Shown: in pieces, positions 45,172 to 54,185 of the stretch
Position numbering within the stretch: the first letter of the stretch is position 1
How the letters are laid out: every line of letters starts with the position of its first letter
NCBI GenBank assembly: GCA_030432875.1
Contig: JAUILP010000003.1
Span: forward strand, 38,267-102,266
Direction: 5' to 3'
Source of the DNA: Oligoflexia bacterium
GTDB taxonomy: Bacteria; Bdellovibrionota_B; Oligoflexia; Oligoflexales; JAGOVF01
DNA length: 64,000 nucleotides
Made by a program: the position numbers and the translations under genes
Notes under the pieces: generated by a model
What the model saw: the letters and a program-made list of their open reading frames with translations, nothing else
Database searches by the model: none
What the model was told of the DNA's origin: nothing

Positions 45172-45175
45172 GCCT

Positions 45176-45210
45176 AAGGCAGAGGTAGTGCAGACTATCT
45201 CTGCCTTTTT
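45176..45210 (+). terminator. attenuator hairpin after the pilin gene
   Basis: AAGGCAGAGGTAGT (45176-45189) pairs with ACTATCTCTGCCTT (45194-45207) over 14 bases with one G-U pair and a 4-base loop, followed by a T run. It sits between the pilin stop and the VirB3-like start, so partial termination would give more pilin mRNA than downstream mRNA. Confidence 0.85.
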
Positions 45211-45237
45211 CCGCGCCGTTTTAAAAAAGGAAAACCG

Positions 45238-45552
45238 ATGCCTTTAGACCAATCCATACTCCCACGCTCTCTCGATAAAAAGTTAACCCTGTTTGGCTAC
45301 GAACTCGCCGAGCTCCTTGTGATTTTTACCGTGCTGGCCGTGCTTAATCTCCTCTTTGGACGCACGTCCTATGCCATTTTCTTGACCTGGCTGCCCCCCA
45401 TTGCTCTCGCTGGTGTTTTTAAAATGGGAAAAAAAGACAAACCGGAAAATTATTTTTTGCATCTCATACGCTTTAAATTTAGTCCCGGTGTTTACTCGGC
45501 ATTTATAGACCCCAAAACGGATGAACCACCTTTTCTAAGGAAATCTTTATGA
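45238..45552 (+). CDS. VirB3/TraL-like inner-membrane protein
   Basis: A 104-residue protein with two hydrophobic segments (about residues 25-45 and 48-62, AELLVIFTVLAVLNLLFG and FLTWLPPIALAGVF) and a conserved-looking polar tail (DKPENYFLHLIRFKFSPGVY). Size, topology and position directly before a VirB4-like ATPase gene match VirB3/TraL, which helps anchor the VirB4 ATPase to the membrane. AAGGA is found 6-9 bases upstream of the ATG. The gene overlaps the VirB4-like gene by 4 bases. Confidence 0.75.
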   Translation: MPLDQSILPRSLDKKLTLFGYELAELLVIFTVLAVLNLLFGRTSYAIFLTWLPPIALAGVFKMGKKDKPENYFLHLIRFKFSPGVYSAFIDPKTDEPPFLRKSL

Positions 45553-47960
45553 CCGTGAGCCTTGCGGAAAAACTCCATATTTGGGGATTTGAGGATGACA
45601 TCATACTCTTCGGTGATGCCAGTTTGGGAGCTGCTTTTTCGTTTTACCCTCTCGACATCTCCTGTAAAGAAGATGATGAAATTAATTATCTAAAAAATGG
45701 GATTATGAGTTTCCTCAATGCCCTTCCCAGTGGCCTAGAAATTCAGTTCGTGCAAAAAATCACGCGGGACCACCATGAGCTACTTAGGAATCACGTAGAA
45801 CTGAGCAAAGAATCAGCCCACAGAGTTGCCAGTATGCTCACCGAAAACCGCATTAAAAGTCTTGAAGAAGCTGATCTAAGAGGCGAGCTCCCCAAGTTCG
45901 CTTATTATGTTTTTTTGAGAAAAAAGACCTTAAGCCAACTCCCAAGAAAAAATTGGGCACGATTCCTATTTAAAGAAAGGCATGCCGCCAAGAAACCCGC
46001 TTTAGAAGAACATCTTCACAGTTTTGAACGCCTGATCAAGGATGTTCAAAATAGCCTCCGCACGGTGGGCATAAGTCTGTCCCGCCTGCCCCAAAAAGAA
46101 GTGGCATCTATGGTCTACGAGCAGTGGAATCCTAGACGCAGTCTTCCCCTTGAAAACTACTCCCCAGACTACGTCCGAAGCTCACTCGTCTTCACCGACG
46201 TCGTGATTTCCGCGCGAGGCTTTTCCCTTGCTGATCTCCATCACCGCGTCATCTCGTTGAAAATGCTGCCTGATGTGACTTATGCGGCCATGGTCAAAAC
46301 ACTTGAAGAACTGCCCTTTAATACCGATCTGTACGTCTCCGTATCCGTTCCTGATCAATACAAAGAAATGGAGTCGCTGAAAACCCAGCGCCGTATGGCC
46401 TTTTCTATGGCCAGCCAAAGCAGTCAGCAAGTGAAAGATTTGGAAAGCCAAAATAAACTCGACGAGATTGAAGAAGTCCTCGAAAACTTAGTTGCCCAGG
46501 GAGAAAAGATTTTTTATTTTTCCCTAACGATTGTCGTGAAATCTCCTACCGTCCCCGACCTAGAGGATAAAGTCGCCGCTACCCTGCTTAAGATAAGAGA
46601 ACTCGCCGGGGCAGAAGCCATGGAAGAAACTTATGCGGCCTTTGATGTCTTTAGTGAAAGCGCTATCCCCAACGCCCGCAGCCCAGAGCGACAAAAGCGA
46701 ATTAAAACGTCAAACCTGGCAGATTTCATCCCTCTTTACGGAATGTGGACCGGGCATAGCATACCGCGCATGCTTTTTCGGCAGCCCAAAGGCCAGCTTC
46801 TCTCTTTTGATCCCTTTTCCTCGGAACTGAGCAATGCCAATCAAGTGGTGAGTGGCAGCAGTGGCTCCGGGAAAAGCTTTCTCGTCAACAGCCTGCTTCT
46901 TCAGGCCCTAAAAGAAGACCCGCGAATTTACATCATTGATATCGGGGGAAGCTACCAAAAAATGACGCGCTTACTCACGGGTCAGTATATCCCCCTAGCC
47001 TTAGATCAAGGCATTGCCCTTAACCCTTTTGACCTCAAAGAACCGGGCGCGGAGCCGACCCATCATAAAATAAAATTCCTTCTCAGTCTGATTGAAACCA
47101 TTGCTCGAGAAGAAGGAAGCCGACGTCTGCCTAAACTCGTTACCGCAGAAATAGAGGCCGCCATAAAAGAAGTCTACCAACTGCCTAAAGATCGGCATAA
47201 CCTAACGGGGCTAAGAGACATGCTGCTACAGCATCCTGATGGCGAAATCAAAAAAATCGGACGGATCCTAAAGCAGTGGACCGGAGAAAGCGCTTTTGGC
47301 TCATTTTTAGATCGCAGCTCCACGGTAAGTCTGGACAGGCGCATCGTTTGCTTTGATCTCAAAGGACTGGAGAGTTATCCCGACCTTCAGGCCGTGGCCC
47401 TACTGTTAATAACGGACCTCGTGTGGCGAGAAATTCAGGCCGATAAAGGGTCGCTTAAATTTGTCGTCTTTGATGAATCCTGGAAACTACTGGAAAATGA
47501 AGCCGGAGCCGCATTTATTGGCGAAATATTTCGAACCTTTAGGAAATACTACGCCAGTGCCATCGCCATCTCACAAACCATGGATGATTTTGCAAGATCC
47601 ACAGTGGCAGAAGCGATTTTACCCAACTCAAGTATTAAATGGATTTTGAGCCAAAATGGCGGCAAAGCCGAAACCCTTAAATCCGTCCTCAGTCTCGGTG
47701 ATCATGAAACTTCACAAATAGCAGGGCTGAAACAGGAGAAAGGCCACTATTCCGAAGCATTCTTAATGGCAGGGGATAGGCGCTCAGTGGTTCGTATAAA
47801 GTCCACTCCCATGGAGTACTGGATTAGCACCAGTGATCCCCGCGATCTCGCTGCCATGGATCAGCTAAAAAAATCAGACCCGGAAAAATCTGAAAGTGAC
47901 CTCATTTTTGAGCTTGCGATTAAGTATCCTCAAGGCGTGGCAAAGGGAGAAGTAAAATGA
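45549..47960 (+). CDS. VirB4/TraC-like type IV secretion ATPase
   Basis: An 803-residue protein. The N-terminal 400 residues form the VirB4-type membrane-proximal part; the C-terminal half has Walker A SGSSGSGKSFLV (about residue 435), and Walker B FVVFDESWKLLEN (about 640), then ISQTMDDFARS. These match the VirB4/TraC ATPases that power pilus assembly and substrate transfer at the inner membrane. All main motifs look intact. The start overlaps the VirB3-like gene by 4 bases and the stop overlaps the next gene by 4, so the operon is tightly coupled. Confidence 0.9.
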   Translation: MTVSLAEKLHIWGFEDDIILFGDASLGAAFSFYPLDISCKEDDEINYLKNGIMSFLNALPSGLEIQFVQKITRDHHELLRNHVELSKESAHRVASMLTENRIKSLEEADLRGELPKFAYYVFLRKKTLSQLPRKNWARFLFKERHAAKKPALEEHLHSFERLIKDVQNSLRTVGISLSRLPQKEVASMVYEQWNPRRSLPLENYSPDYVRSSLVFTDVVISARGFSLADLHHRVISLKMLPDVTYAAMVKTLEELPFNTDLYVSVSVPDQYKEMESLKTQRRMAFSMASQSSQQVKDLESQNKLDEIEEVLENLVAQGEKIFYFSLTIVVKSPTVPDLEDKVAATLLKIRELAGAEAMEETYAAFDVFSESAIPNARSPERQKRIKTSNLADFIPLYGMWTGHSIPRMLFRQPKGQLLSFDPFSSELSNANQVVSGSSGSGKSFLVNSLLLQALKEDPRIYIIDIGGSYQKMTRLLTGQYIPLALDQGIALNPFDLKEPGAEPTHHKIKFLLSLIETIAREEGSRRLPKLVTAEIEAAIKEVYQLPKDRHNLTGLRDMLLQHPDGEIKKIGRILKQWTGESAFGSFLDRSSTVSLDRRIVCFDLKGLESYPDLQAVALLLITDLVWREIQADKGSLKFVVFDESWKLLENEAGAAFIGEIFRTFRKYYASAIAISQTMDDFARSTVAEAILPNSSIKWILSQNGGKAETLKSVLSLGDHETSQIAGLKQEKGHYSEAFLMAGDRRSVVRIKSTPMEYWISTSDPRDLAAMDQLKKSDPEKSESDLIFELAIKYPQGVAKGEVK

Positions 47961-48649
47961 ACAAACTTTTGACCATAATGGTGAGTGGACTCCTCACTCT
48001 CTTCGTTCCCAGTAATAAAGGCCGAGCTGATATCTTTGGCGGCGACGTTGCCGTCCTTTTAGAAATACTGGCGAACAATATCAAACAACTCTATCAACTG
48101 ATGGAAATGGTGCAAAAAAGTAGTGATAACTTAAGGCTTCTACGTGATATCAATGCAGGCGTCAGTGATGCTCTGGTTTTAGTAGAGTCCCTCAAAGAGA
48201 TACCCAATATTTATTTGTATAAAGACTGGAAAACCGTGAATCAAGCCCTTCAGCAGATCAGCGTCCTCTACGGCAAAATACCCAAATCAAAACTCGCTAA
48301 AGGACAGCAAAATAGTGATCTCGCGGTTGCTGAAGCCATTACCCTGAACAATCACTTGCTGTCTTATGCCACAGAGAACCAAAAAACGGGAAAAAAAATC
48401 AAAGACCGAAGCCAAGTGGTCTCGCCTAAAGGAGCGGCCAAACTCTCTGCCCAGAGCTTAGGAGTCCTGGTGGAAAATTCTGGGGAATCACTACGCGCCC
48501 AGGCGACGAGTTTAAAAATGCAAGCACAGCAAATGGCAACTGAGAATCAAAAGAATAAAGAAGAAACCGAGCACTTTATGGGGCTAACCCATGATCTGTC
48601 CGATTCTCTAAAACATAAAACGCCCAAATTTACCACCCCGAGATTTTAA
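47957..48649 (+). CDS. VirB5/TrbJ-like periplasmic protein
   Basis: A 230-residue exported protein with a signal peptide (MNKLLTIMVSGLLTLFVPSN) and a largely helical mature part, including LEILANNIKQLYQLMEMVQK and a Gln-rich helix near the end (QATSLKMQAQQM). This and its position between the VirB4- and VirB6-like genes match VirB5/TrbJ, a minor pilus-tip component. Sequence similarity in this family is low, so the call leans on context. Its ATG overlaps the VirB4-like stop (ATGA). Confidence 0.65.
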   Translation: MNKLLTIMVSGLLTLFVPSNKGRADIFGGDVAVLLEILANNIKQLYQLMEMVQKSSDNLRLLRDINAGVSDALVLVESLKEIPNIYLYKDWKTVNQALQQISVLYGKIPKSKLAKGQQNSDLAVAEAITLNNHLLSYATENQKTGKKIKDRSQVVSPKGAAKLSAQSLGVLVENSGESLRAQATSLKMQAQQMATENQKNKEETEHFMGLTHDLSDSLKHKTPKFTTPRF

Positions 48650-48650
48650 T

Positions 48651-49511
48651 ATGTTTGATTTAAACTGGATGACTGCGGAGGTGCAAAGACTCCATGCTAC
48701 TTTTGATTCGGTGTTTTATGTGCTGGTTTCGTTGTTTTTGGTTGTTGGCATCGTATTAGAGTATTTTAGACTCCCCCTTGGCAGTGTGCCGTCTGCTGGT
48801 GTTTTGGTAGGGCGTGCATTTATTGCTATAGTCCTACTCATAAGCTACCGTGATATTGCCAATACCCTGGCGAGTGTCAGCGACGAGATGGCCATGCAGC
48901 TAGGAAGCCTCGATACCATAAATGCCGTTTTGCAAAGGTTTGGCGACAAGGTGGCCCAGTTTCAAATGGACTGGCTCAGCGCCCGCTCGCTTTTTATTAC
49001 GGCTTTATCCGTACTGACCTATGTCTTTTTGTTTTTTTCAGTGATCGTTGCTGATATTGCTCTCAATTTTACCATGATGCTTCTTTATGTGTTTTCCCCT
49101 TTGCTCATTGCTTTATTTGTTTTGCCGCAAACTTCAGGAGCGACGAAAGGTCTTTACCGCTCTCTTTTTGAAGTCTCATGCTGGAAAATCGTGTGGGCCG
49201 TACTGGCTAATTTGCTTTGGGCATCGGTTTTAATCGATGTCAAAGCTGATAACGATCTGGACTTTATTAAAATGATCTGTATCAACCTTATGCTTGGTGG
49301 CTCAATGCTTGCGACCCCGTGGATTGTCCATTGTCTCGCTATGAACGGCTTAGCGGGATTTACCAAAACATTTTCTGGAATTCCTTCTGTTATCGGACTG
49401 GTGAGTGCCCACAAATTATCACACCTTGCTAAAGGAGCGTCACATAAAGTCACCCAAGGTTACCGGTATGGCAAACGCTTTATGACGAGGAGACCCCCTC
49501 ATGAAATTTGA
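48651..49511 (+). CDS. VirB6/TrbL-like polytopic membrane protein
   Basis: A 286-residue protein with at least five hydrophobic segments, for example FYVLVSLFLVVGIVLEYF, LSVLTYVFLFFSVIVADIAL, TMMLLYVFSPLLIALFVLP and IVWAVLANLLWASVLI. The topology and position after the VirB5-like gene fit VirB6/TrbL, which forms part of the inner-membrane channel. A basic tail (KVTQGYRYGKRFMTRRPP) follows. It overlaps the next gene by 11 bases. No frame disruption seen. Confidence 0.75.
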   Translation: MFDLNWMTAEVQRLHATFDSVFYVLVSLFLVVGIVLEYFRLPLGSVPSAGVLVGRAFIAIVLLISYRDIANTLASVSDEMAMQLGSLDTINAVLQRFGDKVAQFQMDWLSARSLFITALSVLTYVFLFFSVIVADIALNFTMMLLYVFSPLLIALFVLPQTSGATKGLYRSLFEVSCWKIVWAVLANLLWASVLIDVKADNDLDFIKMICINLMLGGSMLATPWIVHCLAMNGLAGFTKTFSGIPSVIGLVSAHKLSHLAKGASHKVTQGYRYGKRFMTRRPPHEI

Positions 49512-50039
49512 ATTAGCCTGGGCGGATATTGTTAAACAAAACCAATTTCTGAAAGTAGCTCTTATCATCAGCCTCATCTCTCTCATGCTTCTGGGCATTA
49601 TTTTGGGAAAGCTGCGCTCAAGTCACCGCTTGTTATCGAACGAAAATGTTATTCCCGAGTCCTTAAAAATGATGATCCTGCTCCAAATGCAAACGAGATA
49701 AAAAGCTTTTTGCTGGTGGCCTTAGAGCAACGCTTTAATTCTGAAGTCTCGTCTACAAGCTTTCTATCGGTAGATGAAGCAGTTGTCCGCGGAGAAGAAC
49801 AAAAAAAACTCCAGAGCGTCAAAGTTTCGCAAACCGTTATCATCAAAAATATTGATCTTAACAAAGAGCAGGGTATTACTGTTTTTGCTTACCGCATACT
49901 GCAGGCAGATCGGCTCCTTTCGACCCTTCCCTTTGACTTAAAGGTAGAAGTGGGGCATATACCCCGCAGCGAACAAAACCCCTTCGGACTCAGACTTGAG
50001 TTTTCTGAGGCATTAAAAAAGAATGAGGTGAGCCCATGA
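49501..50039 (+). pseudogene. VirB8/TraE-like protein, split by an apparent frameshift at an A5 run
   Basis: The first frame (49501-49701) codes for an N-terminal membrane anchor (VALIISLISLMLLGIILG) but stops at 66 residues. In the next frame DDPAPNANEIKSFLLVALEQ continues directly into the sequence that ends at 50039 (VSSTSFLSVDEAVV and so on). Adding one A to the A5 run at 49665-49669 would join both into about 179 residues, the size and layout of TraE/VirB8 (short cytosolic part, one anchor, periplasmic domain). So the gene is either inactivated, read by frameshifting, or the sequence has an error. In a conjugative system this subunit is usually essential. Neighbours overlap on both sides. 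Confidence 0.7.
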
Positions 50040-50455
50040 AAAAATTCATCCTCAAATACCTGACCTTCGCAGGTGTTTCGCTATCAGGAGTGGCAAGCAT
50101 TTCCCTAGCGGGTGCATCCCTAGCGAAGCCAGGTGAAAATTCTCGCCCTGGGGTCCGCATCGTGTACCTTGATGAAATGAATGTAGCCCGCATCACTATT
50201 CATCCTCACGGCACAGTGCTATCTTTTCCCATCAAGCCAGAAGTCCATGTCGGAAAAAAAGAAGTATTTGATATCGTGTACGTCAAAAATGATTTGGTTA
50301 TCTCTGCAAACATGCCCGGAGCAGTCACCAATATTTTTGTCTACCTCATGGGGCGGCGCTTTACCTTAAAGCTGGTGCAGTCGAGTCACGGCGGCGATGA
50401 AATCGTGGCCATTAGAGATCCTTTAGATGCCGCCATGCAAGTTGAGGTGAAATAA
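50036..50455 (+). CDS. TraK/VirB9-like exported protein
   Basis: A 139-residue exported protein (signal near LSGVASISLAGASLAKPG). The mature part is beta-rich: RITIHPHGTVLSFPIKP, VFDIVYVKNDLVISANMP, NIFVYLMGRRFTLKLV. This resembles the N-terminal domain of TraK/VirB9, the periplasmic part that contacts the outer-membrane ring; a typical VirB9 is larger, so this is a short form. The gene starts 4 bases inside the preceding one and is followed 2 bases later by the TraB-like gene. Confidence 0.65.
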   Translation: MKKFILKYLTFAGVSLSGVASISLAGASLAKPGENSRPGVRIVYLDEMNVARITIHPHGTVLSFPIKPEVHVGKKEVFDIVYVKNDLVISANMPGAVTNIFVYLMGRRFTLKLVQSSHGGDEIVAIRDPLDAAMQVEVK

Positions 50456-50457
50456 AA

Positions 50458-51345
50458 ATGAATGACCTAAAAATCGTGAGCGATACCAATAAGACAAAAC
50501 CTTGGGCTCTGGGTGGTTATTTCTATTTTCGCGAAGGGGATAAATATAGGATCAATCAAAAAAGCCTCAACATAGTTTTGTTTCTGATTTTTCTTGTGAG
50601 CTTAGTGATCGCCATCTTTAGCGATGCGGGAGCTCCCGCACCTAGTCATAAATCCCGCGCATTCGACTCCCCTGACATCAATGCCTCGGCTGGAAAGGCA
50701 GAGGCTTTTTACAAAAAAGTTACTATCGAAGTTTCCAAAAAACCTAAGCCGCAGCAAAAAACAGTCACTGCCCTTAATCCGGCTATTTACTCGCGCTTAG
50801 AAAAAATTGATGGCCGGGCAGAACTGGGTATTCCTCCGGGAACCCAAGTCATGGCAAAACTTATTACAGGAGCGTCAAATGGCCCCGTACGAGCTGTGCT
50901 TACCCAGGCGATTAAAGTCCAAGGCAGTAAACTCGTGGACGGAGGAAATATCCTCCTAGGTCACGGGCAATCGACGAAGGAGCGTTTGCTGGTGACATTT
51001 TCGCAGCTCGTTTTTAAAGACGGTCAGTTTAAACGCATTAAAGCGGTGGCCTGTGACCAGTCCGATAAGATGCCCGGACTCCTTGGTTCAAATGTCAGAG
51101 GCGTTGCCTTAAAATGGGCAGGTGCTGCGGGCCTAGGCGTTCTCGGCGGTGCCGCATTAGGACTCCAGGAACATCAGCAGCAGGGCGCAGAAAAAAAACC
51201 GAGTACTCGCGACGCCATGCTCAGTGGCGTTGCCGTAGCATCACTGGATCAAGCTAAGAATATTAGCCGTGATATTGAAAACACCGAACCTCTTATCGAA
51301 GTCCCAGAACAAACCGAATTTTACGTGCTGTTTAGTGGGGAGTAA
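50458..51345 (+). CDS. TraB/VirB10-like protein
   Basis: A 295-residue protein with one N-terminal membrane segment (about 39-58, LNIVLFLIFLVSLVIAIF), a Lys/Pro/Gln-rich linker and a C-terminal beta domain that contains GIPPGTQVMAKLITGASNG, PVRAVLTQAI, and LVDGGNILLGHGQS. This is the VirB10/TraB/TrbI layout: an anchor, a proline-rich stalk and the outer-membrane barrel-forming domain with conserved P-G-T and GARL-like loops. A helical hydrophobic loop with AAGLGVLGGAALGL would be the membrane-crossing helix. Complete as far as I can see. Confidence 0.8.
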   Translation: MNDLKIVSDTNKTKPWALGGYFYFREGDKYRINQKSLNIVLFLIFLVSLVIAIFSDAGAPAPSHKSRAFDSPDINASAGKAEAFYKKVTIEVSKKPKPQQKTVTALNPAIYSRLEKIDGRAELGIPPGTQVMAKLITGASNGPVRAVLTQAIKVQGSKLVDGGNILLGHGQSTKERLLVTFSQLVFKDGQFKRIKAVACDQSDKMPGLLGSNVRGVALKWAGAAGLGVLGGAALGLQEHQQQGAEKKPSTRDAMLSGVAVASLDQAKNISRDIENTEPLIEVPEQTEFYVLFSGE

Positions 51346-51351
51346 AACATT

Positions 51352-52779
51352 ATGACCAATGCGCCCAAACCCCATAGGCAAAAGCGGCATCAACATCCCT
51401 TAGATAATGGCCTCATGGTGGTAACTCTTTTTTTTAAACTGGTTGCTGATACGGGGACTGAGCTTTGGCATGGGATCAAGTATAAGAGCATGCCCCTGGG
51501 AGGATTGTCTCTCCTGGGGGCTGGGATATGCTCAGTTTTTATTTTTAACCTGTCGGGTGATTTGTTTAAACCCCTCAGCCGCTTTGGCTTTGAAGCTCCT
51601 GCCTCTTATCCTGGCTACCAAATTTGGGTTTTGACGTTAGCTGCGTCGCCTTTCTGGGGATGGGCCTTTGCAAGAGTGCTCAGTCGCCGCAAAGAACTCA
51701 GGCGTTTGCAGTCGGTGTTTATCACCTCGGGTTTAAAAAATGCTTTAAATATGACTCCCGCTTTGGTGCGTGACCACGCCGTAGATGCGAGTACGCGGGT
51801 ACTGACATTAACGCGGGCGCACCTACCCAAAGAAGCTTTTGAAAAGGCAGTCCCTGCCATGGAAAGTGCCCTAAAAATATATGTCGATGAGGTTAGTGAG
51901 AACCGTTTAAAGGGCACAGTGGATATACTGTACGCGCATAAACCGATGCCCGCACTCGTACCATGGCAGAGGGCGGCACTTCCAAGAGATACTTTTCTCG
52001 TTGGCTGCACCCGCAGTCATGAAAAGCACGCCCACCTCAACTCTGTTCCACACCTGCTTATTGCGGGGCAAACAGGAGGGGGAAAAAGTACTTTTGCGCG
52101 GCAGCTTATCGCCAGTCTTTATTTAAATAACCCCGAGTACCGGTTTCTCTTAGTGGATTTAAAGGGGGGGCTAGAATTTCAGATCTTTGCCAAACTTCCT
52201 CGGGTCACGGTGGTTTCGCAAACTCCGGTTATCATCGCCCGCCTGGAGTCGATTGACCGGGAGCTGTCTTCACGATTTGAAATCTTAAAAGCAAATGGGG
52301 CAAAGGATTTAGATGCCTATAAAAAGATTCCTCCAAACGAGCTTAAGGTAGTAGGTGTCATGGAAAAAGGCGCGCAGAATTTTGACCGCTTAATCATCGT
52401 CATCGATGAAATAGCAGAACTTTTTTTAGCAAGCGTTCATGAAAAACAGCAAAAGGTGGGAGAGGCCAAAGCCGTGTTAAGCCGCGTCGCTAGGCTTGGG
52501 CGCGCGGTGGGCATACATCTCATCGCCGGAACCCAAAGGCCGGATGCAAAAGTCGTCGACACACAAATAAAAGCCAACCTCACCGGGAAAATATGTTTCC
52601 AAATGAGCGATATTCATTCCAGCATGGTCGTTCTGGGTAATGCCCGAGCAAAATACCTGCCGCCGATTTCGGGGCGTGCCATTTGGCAAAGCGGTATGGA
52701 ACAAATCGAAGTCCAGGTTCCCTATCTTAGCAGTGAAGAAACAGAAACCCTTCTTAGGGAAAAAAGAACCTCTGAGTAA
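51352..52779 (+). CDS. FtsK/SpoIIIE-type coupling ATPase of the transfer system
   Basis: A 475-residue protein with two membrane segments near residues 48-70 and 88-105, then a motor domain: Walker A LLIAGQTGGGKSTF (about residue 238), LLVDLKGGLEF, Walker B LIIVIDEIAELFL (about 348), and GTQRPDAKVV. The KGG pattern and GTQRP box are typical of FtsK/SpoIIIE and of TcpA-like coupling proteins rather than VirD4. It would bring the relaxase-DNA complex to the secretion channel. It lies directly before the relaxase candidate gene, as coupling protein genes often do. Confidence 0.85.
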   Translation: MTNAPKPHRQKRHQHPLDNGLMVVTLFFKLVADTGTELWHGIKYKSMPLGGLSLLGAGICSVFIFNLSGDLFKPLSRFGFEAPASYPGYQIWVLTLAASPFWGWAFARVLSRRKELRRLQSVFITSGLKNALNMTPALVRDHAVDASTRVLTLTRAHLPKEAFEKAVPAMESALKIYVDEVSENRLKGTVDILYAHKPMPALVPWQRAALPRDTFLVGCTRSHEKHAHLNSVPHLLIAGQTGGGKSTFARQLIASLYLNNPEYRFLLVDLKGGLEFQIFAKLPRVTVVSQTPVIIARLESIDRELSSRFEILKANGAKDLDAYKKIPPNELKVVGVMEKGAQNFDRLIIVIDEIAELFLASVHEKQQKVGEAKAVLSRVARLGRAVGIHLIAGTQRPDAKVVDTQIKANLTGKICFQMSDIHSSMVVLGNARAKYLPPISGRAIWQSGMEQIEVQVPYLSSEETETLLREKRTSE

Positions 52780-52811
52780 GAAATTTACTTTAGTAGCGGG
52801 AGATGTGCACC

Positions 52812-53666
52812 ATGACCTTAAGTACCGAGCATGAGTTACTCGTTTTCCTTTGGCGCTGGAAGCTTTGCTCTGCCAGTGCCCTTTATGTGCGTTTTTTTGC
52901 CGCGCTTCGCCCTATCTCTGCTTACATGCGCCTTGAAAAGCTAAGGTCACGGGGGTTTATCAGGCAGCACTGTGACGGCCTGGGACAAAAAACCTTGTGG
53001 ACTCTGAATAAAATTGGTTTTGCATGCATTCAGCCACTGCTGCCAGAGCTTGCTGAGGAAGGGTGGCTGTCTGAAGCCTTTATGCATGACCATTTTGTTT
53101 CTGCCTTTCACCTTGGCGAATGGTTAGGTGAGACTCCTGAGGGCTGTGCGTTTTTTAGTGAGCAGGAGCTACGCCGTTTTCACCCCGAGCATTATCCTGT
53201 ATGGGTGCCGCCCACGCGAATGCACAGACCCGATGGATACTGGCACATAAATGCGGGCGCTGCCCCGCAAACGGTCGCCCTCGAAGTGGAGCTCTCGCGA
53301 AAATCCAAGGAAACCTATTTACTGGTCAACGAATTTTATCAAAGCTTCGCTCAGATTGACGCAGTTATTTGGATCGTGAGTTCTTTAGCTCAGGCGCAAA
53401 ATTTACAAAGTCATTTTGAAACTTGGGGCGAGGGAACAAAATATCAGTATTTAATCCTACAGCATGTGCTCGAACAAGGCTGGCAGGCGCCCGTAATCCT
53501 TGGAACCTTAAAGGGCGAATGCCTGAGTAAAATTCTTATAAAAAATACGCAAAAAAGTGCTAAAGAATTTTATGTTCCGGCTTTGCTTTATGGCAAAAAA
53601 TTTCCTAGAAAACAAGAATTTATAAGACGCCGGTCGAACTCAGAGTCTGCAATAGACCCTTACTAA
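52812..53666 (+). CDS. MOBC-like relaxase candidate (replication-relaxation family)
   Basis: I choose the ATG at 52812 (GGGAG 9 bases before). The 284-residue protein has an N-terminal helical, winged-helix-like part (about 1-75) and a nuclease-like C-terminal part with PDG at about residue 140 and EVELSRKSKE at about 158-167, a PD-(D/E)xK pattern. MOBC relaxases such as MobC of CloDF13 belong to this replication-relaxation type and have FtsK-type or related partners. The gene follows the coupling ATPase. The role as the DNA-nicking enzyme is a reasoned inference; no other relaxase gene is present in the window. Confidence 0.65.
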   Translation: MTLSTEHELLVFLWRWKLCSASALYVRFFAALRPISAYMRLEKLRSRGFIRQHCDGLGQKTLWTLNKIGFACIQPLLPELAEEGWLSEAFMHDHFVSAFHLGEWLGETPEGCAFFSEQELRRFHPEHYPVWVPPTRMHRPDGYWHINAGAAPQTVALEVELSRKSKETYLLVNEFYQSFAQIDAVIWIVSSLAQAQNLQSHFETWGEGTKYQYLILQHVLEQGWQAPVILGTLKGECLSKILIKNTQKSAKEFYVPALLYGKKFPRKQEFIRRRSNSESAIDPY

Positions 53667-53750
53667 CGAGCTTAAAAAACGGGACCCAAATTACGTCCCC
53701 AAAAAATAGCCCCTGATCATAATACTAATTTTAATATGTGTGAGGCCACT

Positions 53751-54185
53751 ATGAAAAAACACGTTGCGATGTTGCTTACGCTTCTTTGTACCCTATCCTG
53801 TGCTACTTCAAAAGATTCGACTTGGTTAGGTATTGGTATCGGTAGTCTTATTGGTGCGAGTATTGGTGCGAGTGTTGGCGGGGTTCAGGGCGTACCCAAA
53901 GAAGGGGCTGCCGTCGGAGCTCTTGCGATAGGAGCACTGGGAGGACTTATTGGCTACTCTGAACACCAAAGGCAGCAAGAGAGTGTGGGAGGGTACGATA
54001 AGGACGCCCAAAAAAACATGCCCGCCATGACCATGCCCCAAGTGCGGCGGGTTTGGGTTCCCGATCAAATCGAAGACGGCCAGTATATTCAGGGACATTT
54101 TGTTTACATTATCGATAAGCAAAGCAACTGGATGCTTAATGAAAACAGAAAAAGGGAGAGCAAAAATGGACGAGATGCCAACTAA
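53751..54185 (+). CDS. glycine-zipper lipoprotein of the transfer operon
   Basis: I choose the ATG at 53751; the frame from 53736 adds five residues. The signal MKKHVAMLLTLLCTLSC gives a lipobox. The mature part begins with a double glycine zipper (GIGSLIGASIGASVGG and GALAIGALGGLIGY), then a charged linker and a small beta segment VWVPDQIEDGQYIQGHFVYI. Glycine zippers insert in or line membranes. It may serve as the VirB7-type lipoprotein of the outer-membrane ring; the usual VirB7 is shorter. Its end overlaps the next gene by 20 bases. Confidence 0.7.
   Translation: MKKHVAMLLTLLCTLSCATSKDSTWLGIGIGSLIGASIGASVGGVQGVPKEGAAVGALAIGALGGLIGYSEHQRQQESVGGYDKDAQKNMPAMTMPQVRRVWVPDQIEDGQYIQGHFVYIIDKQSNWMLNENRKRESKNGRDAN

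Noticed and set aside
46182..47362. Minus-strand open frames inside the VirB4-like gene
   Set aside because: Shadows of a strongly supported gene; no motifs or ribosome sites.
49660..49672. Programmed -1 frameshift in the TraE-like gene
   Set aside because: The reading phase does not give a classic X XXY YYZ slippery heptamer and A5 is short for transcriptional slippage; a one-base deletion or sequencing error is simpler.
53681..53699. GGGAC/GTCCC hairpin after the relaxase gene as a terminator
   Set aside because: Five base pairs and a run of A, not T, in the sense direction; the operon appears to continue.
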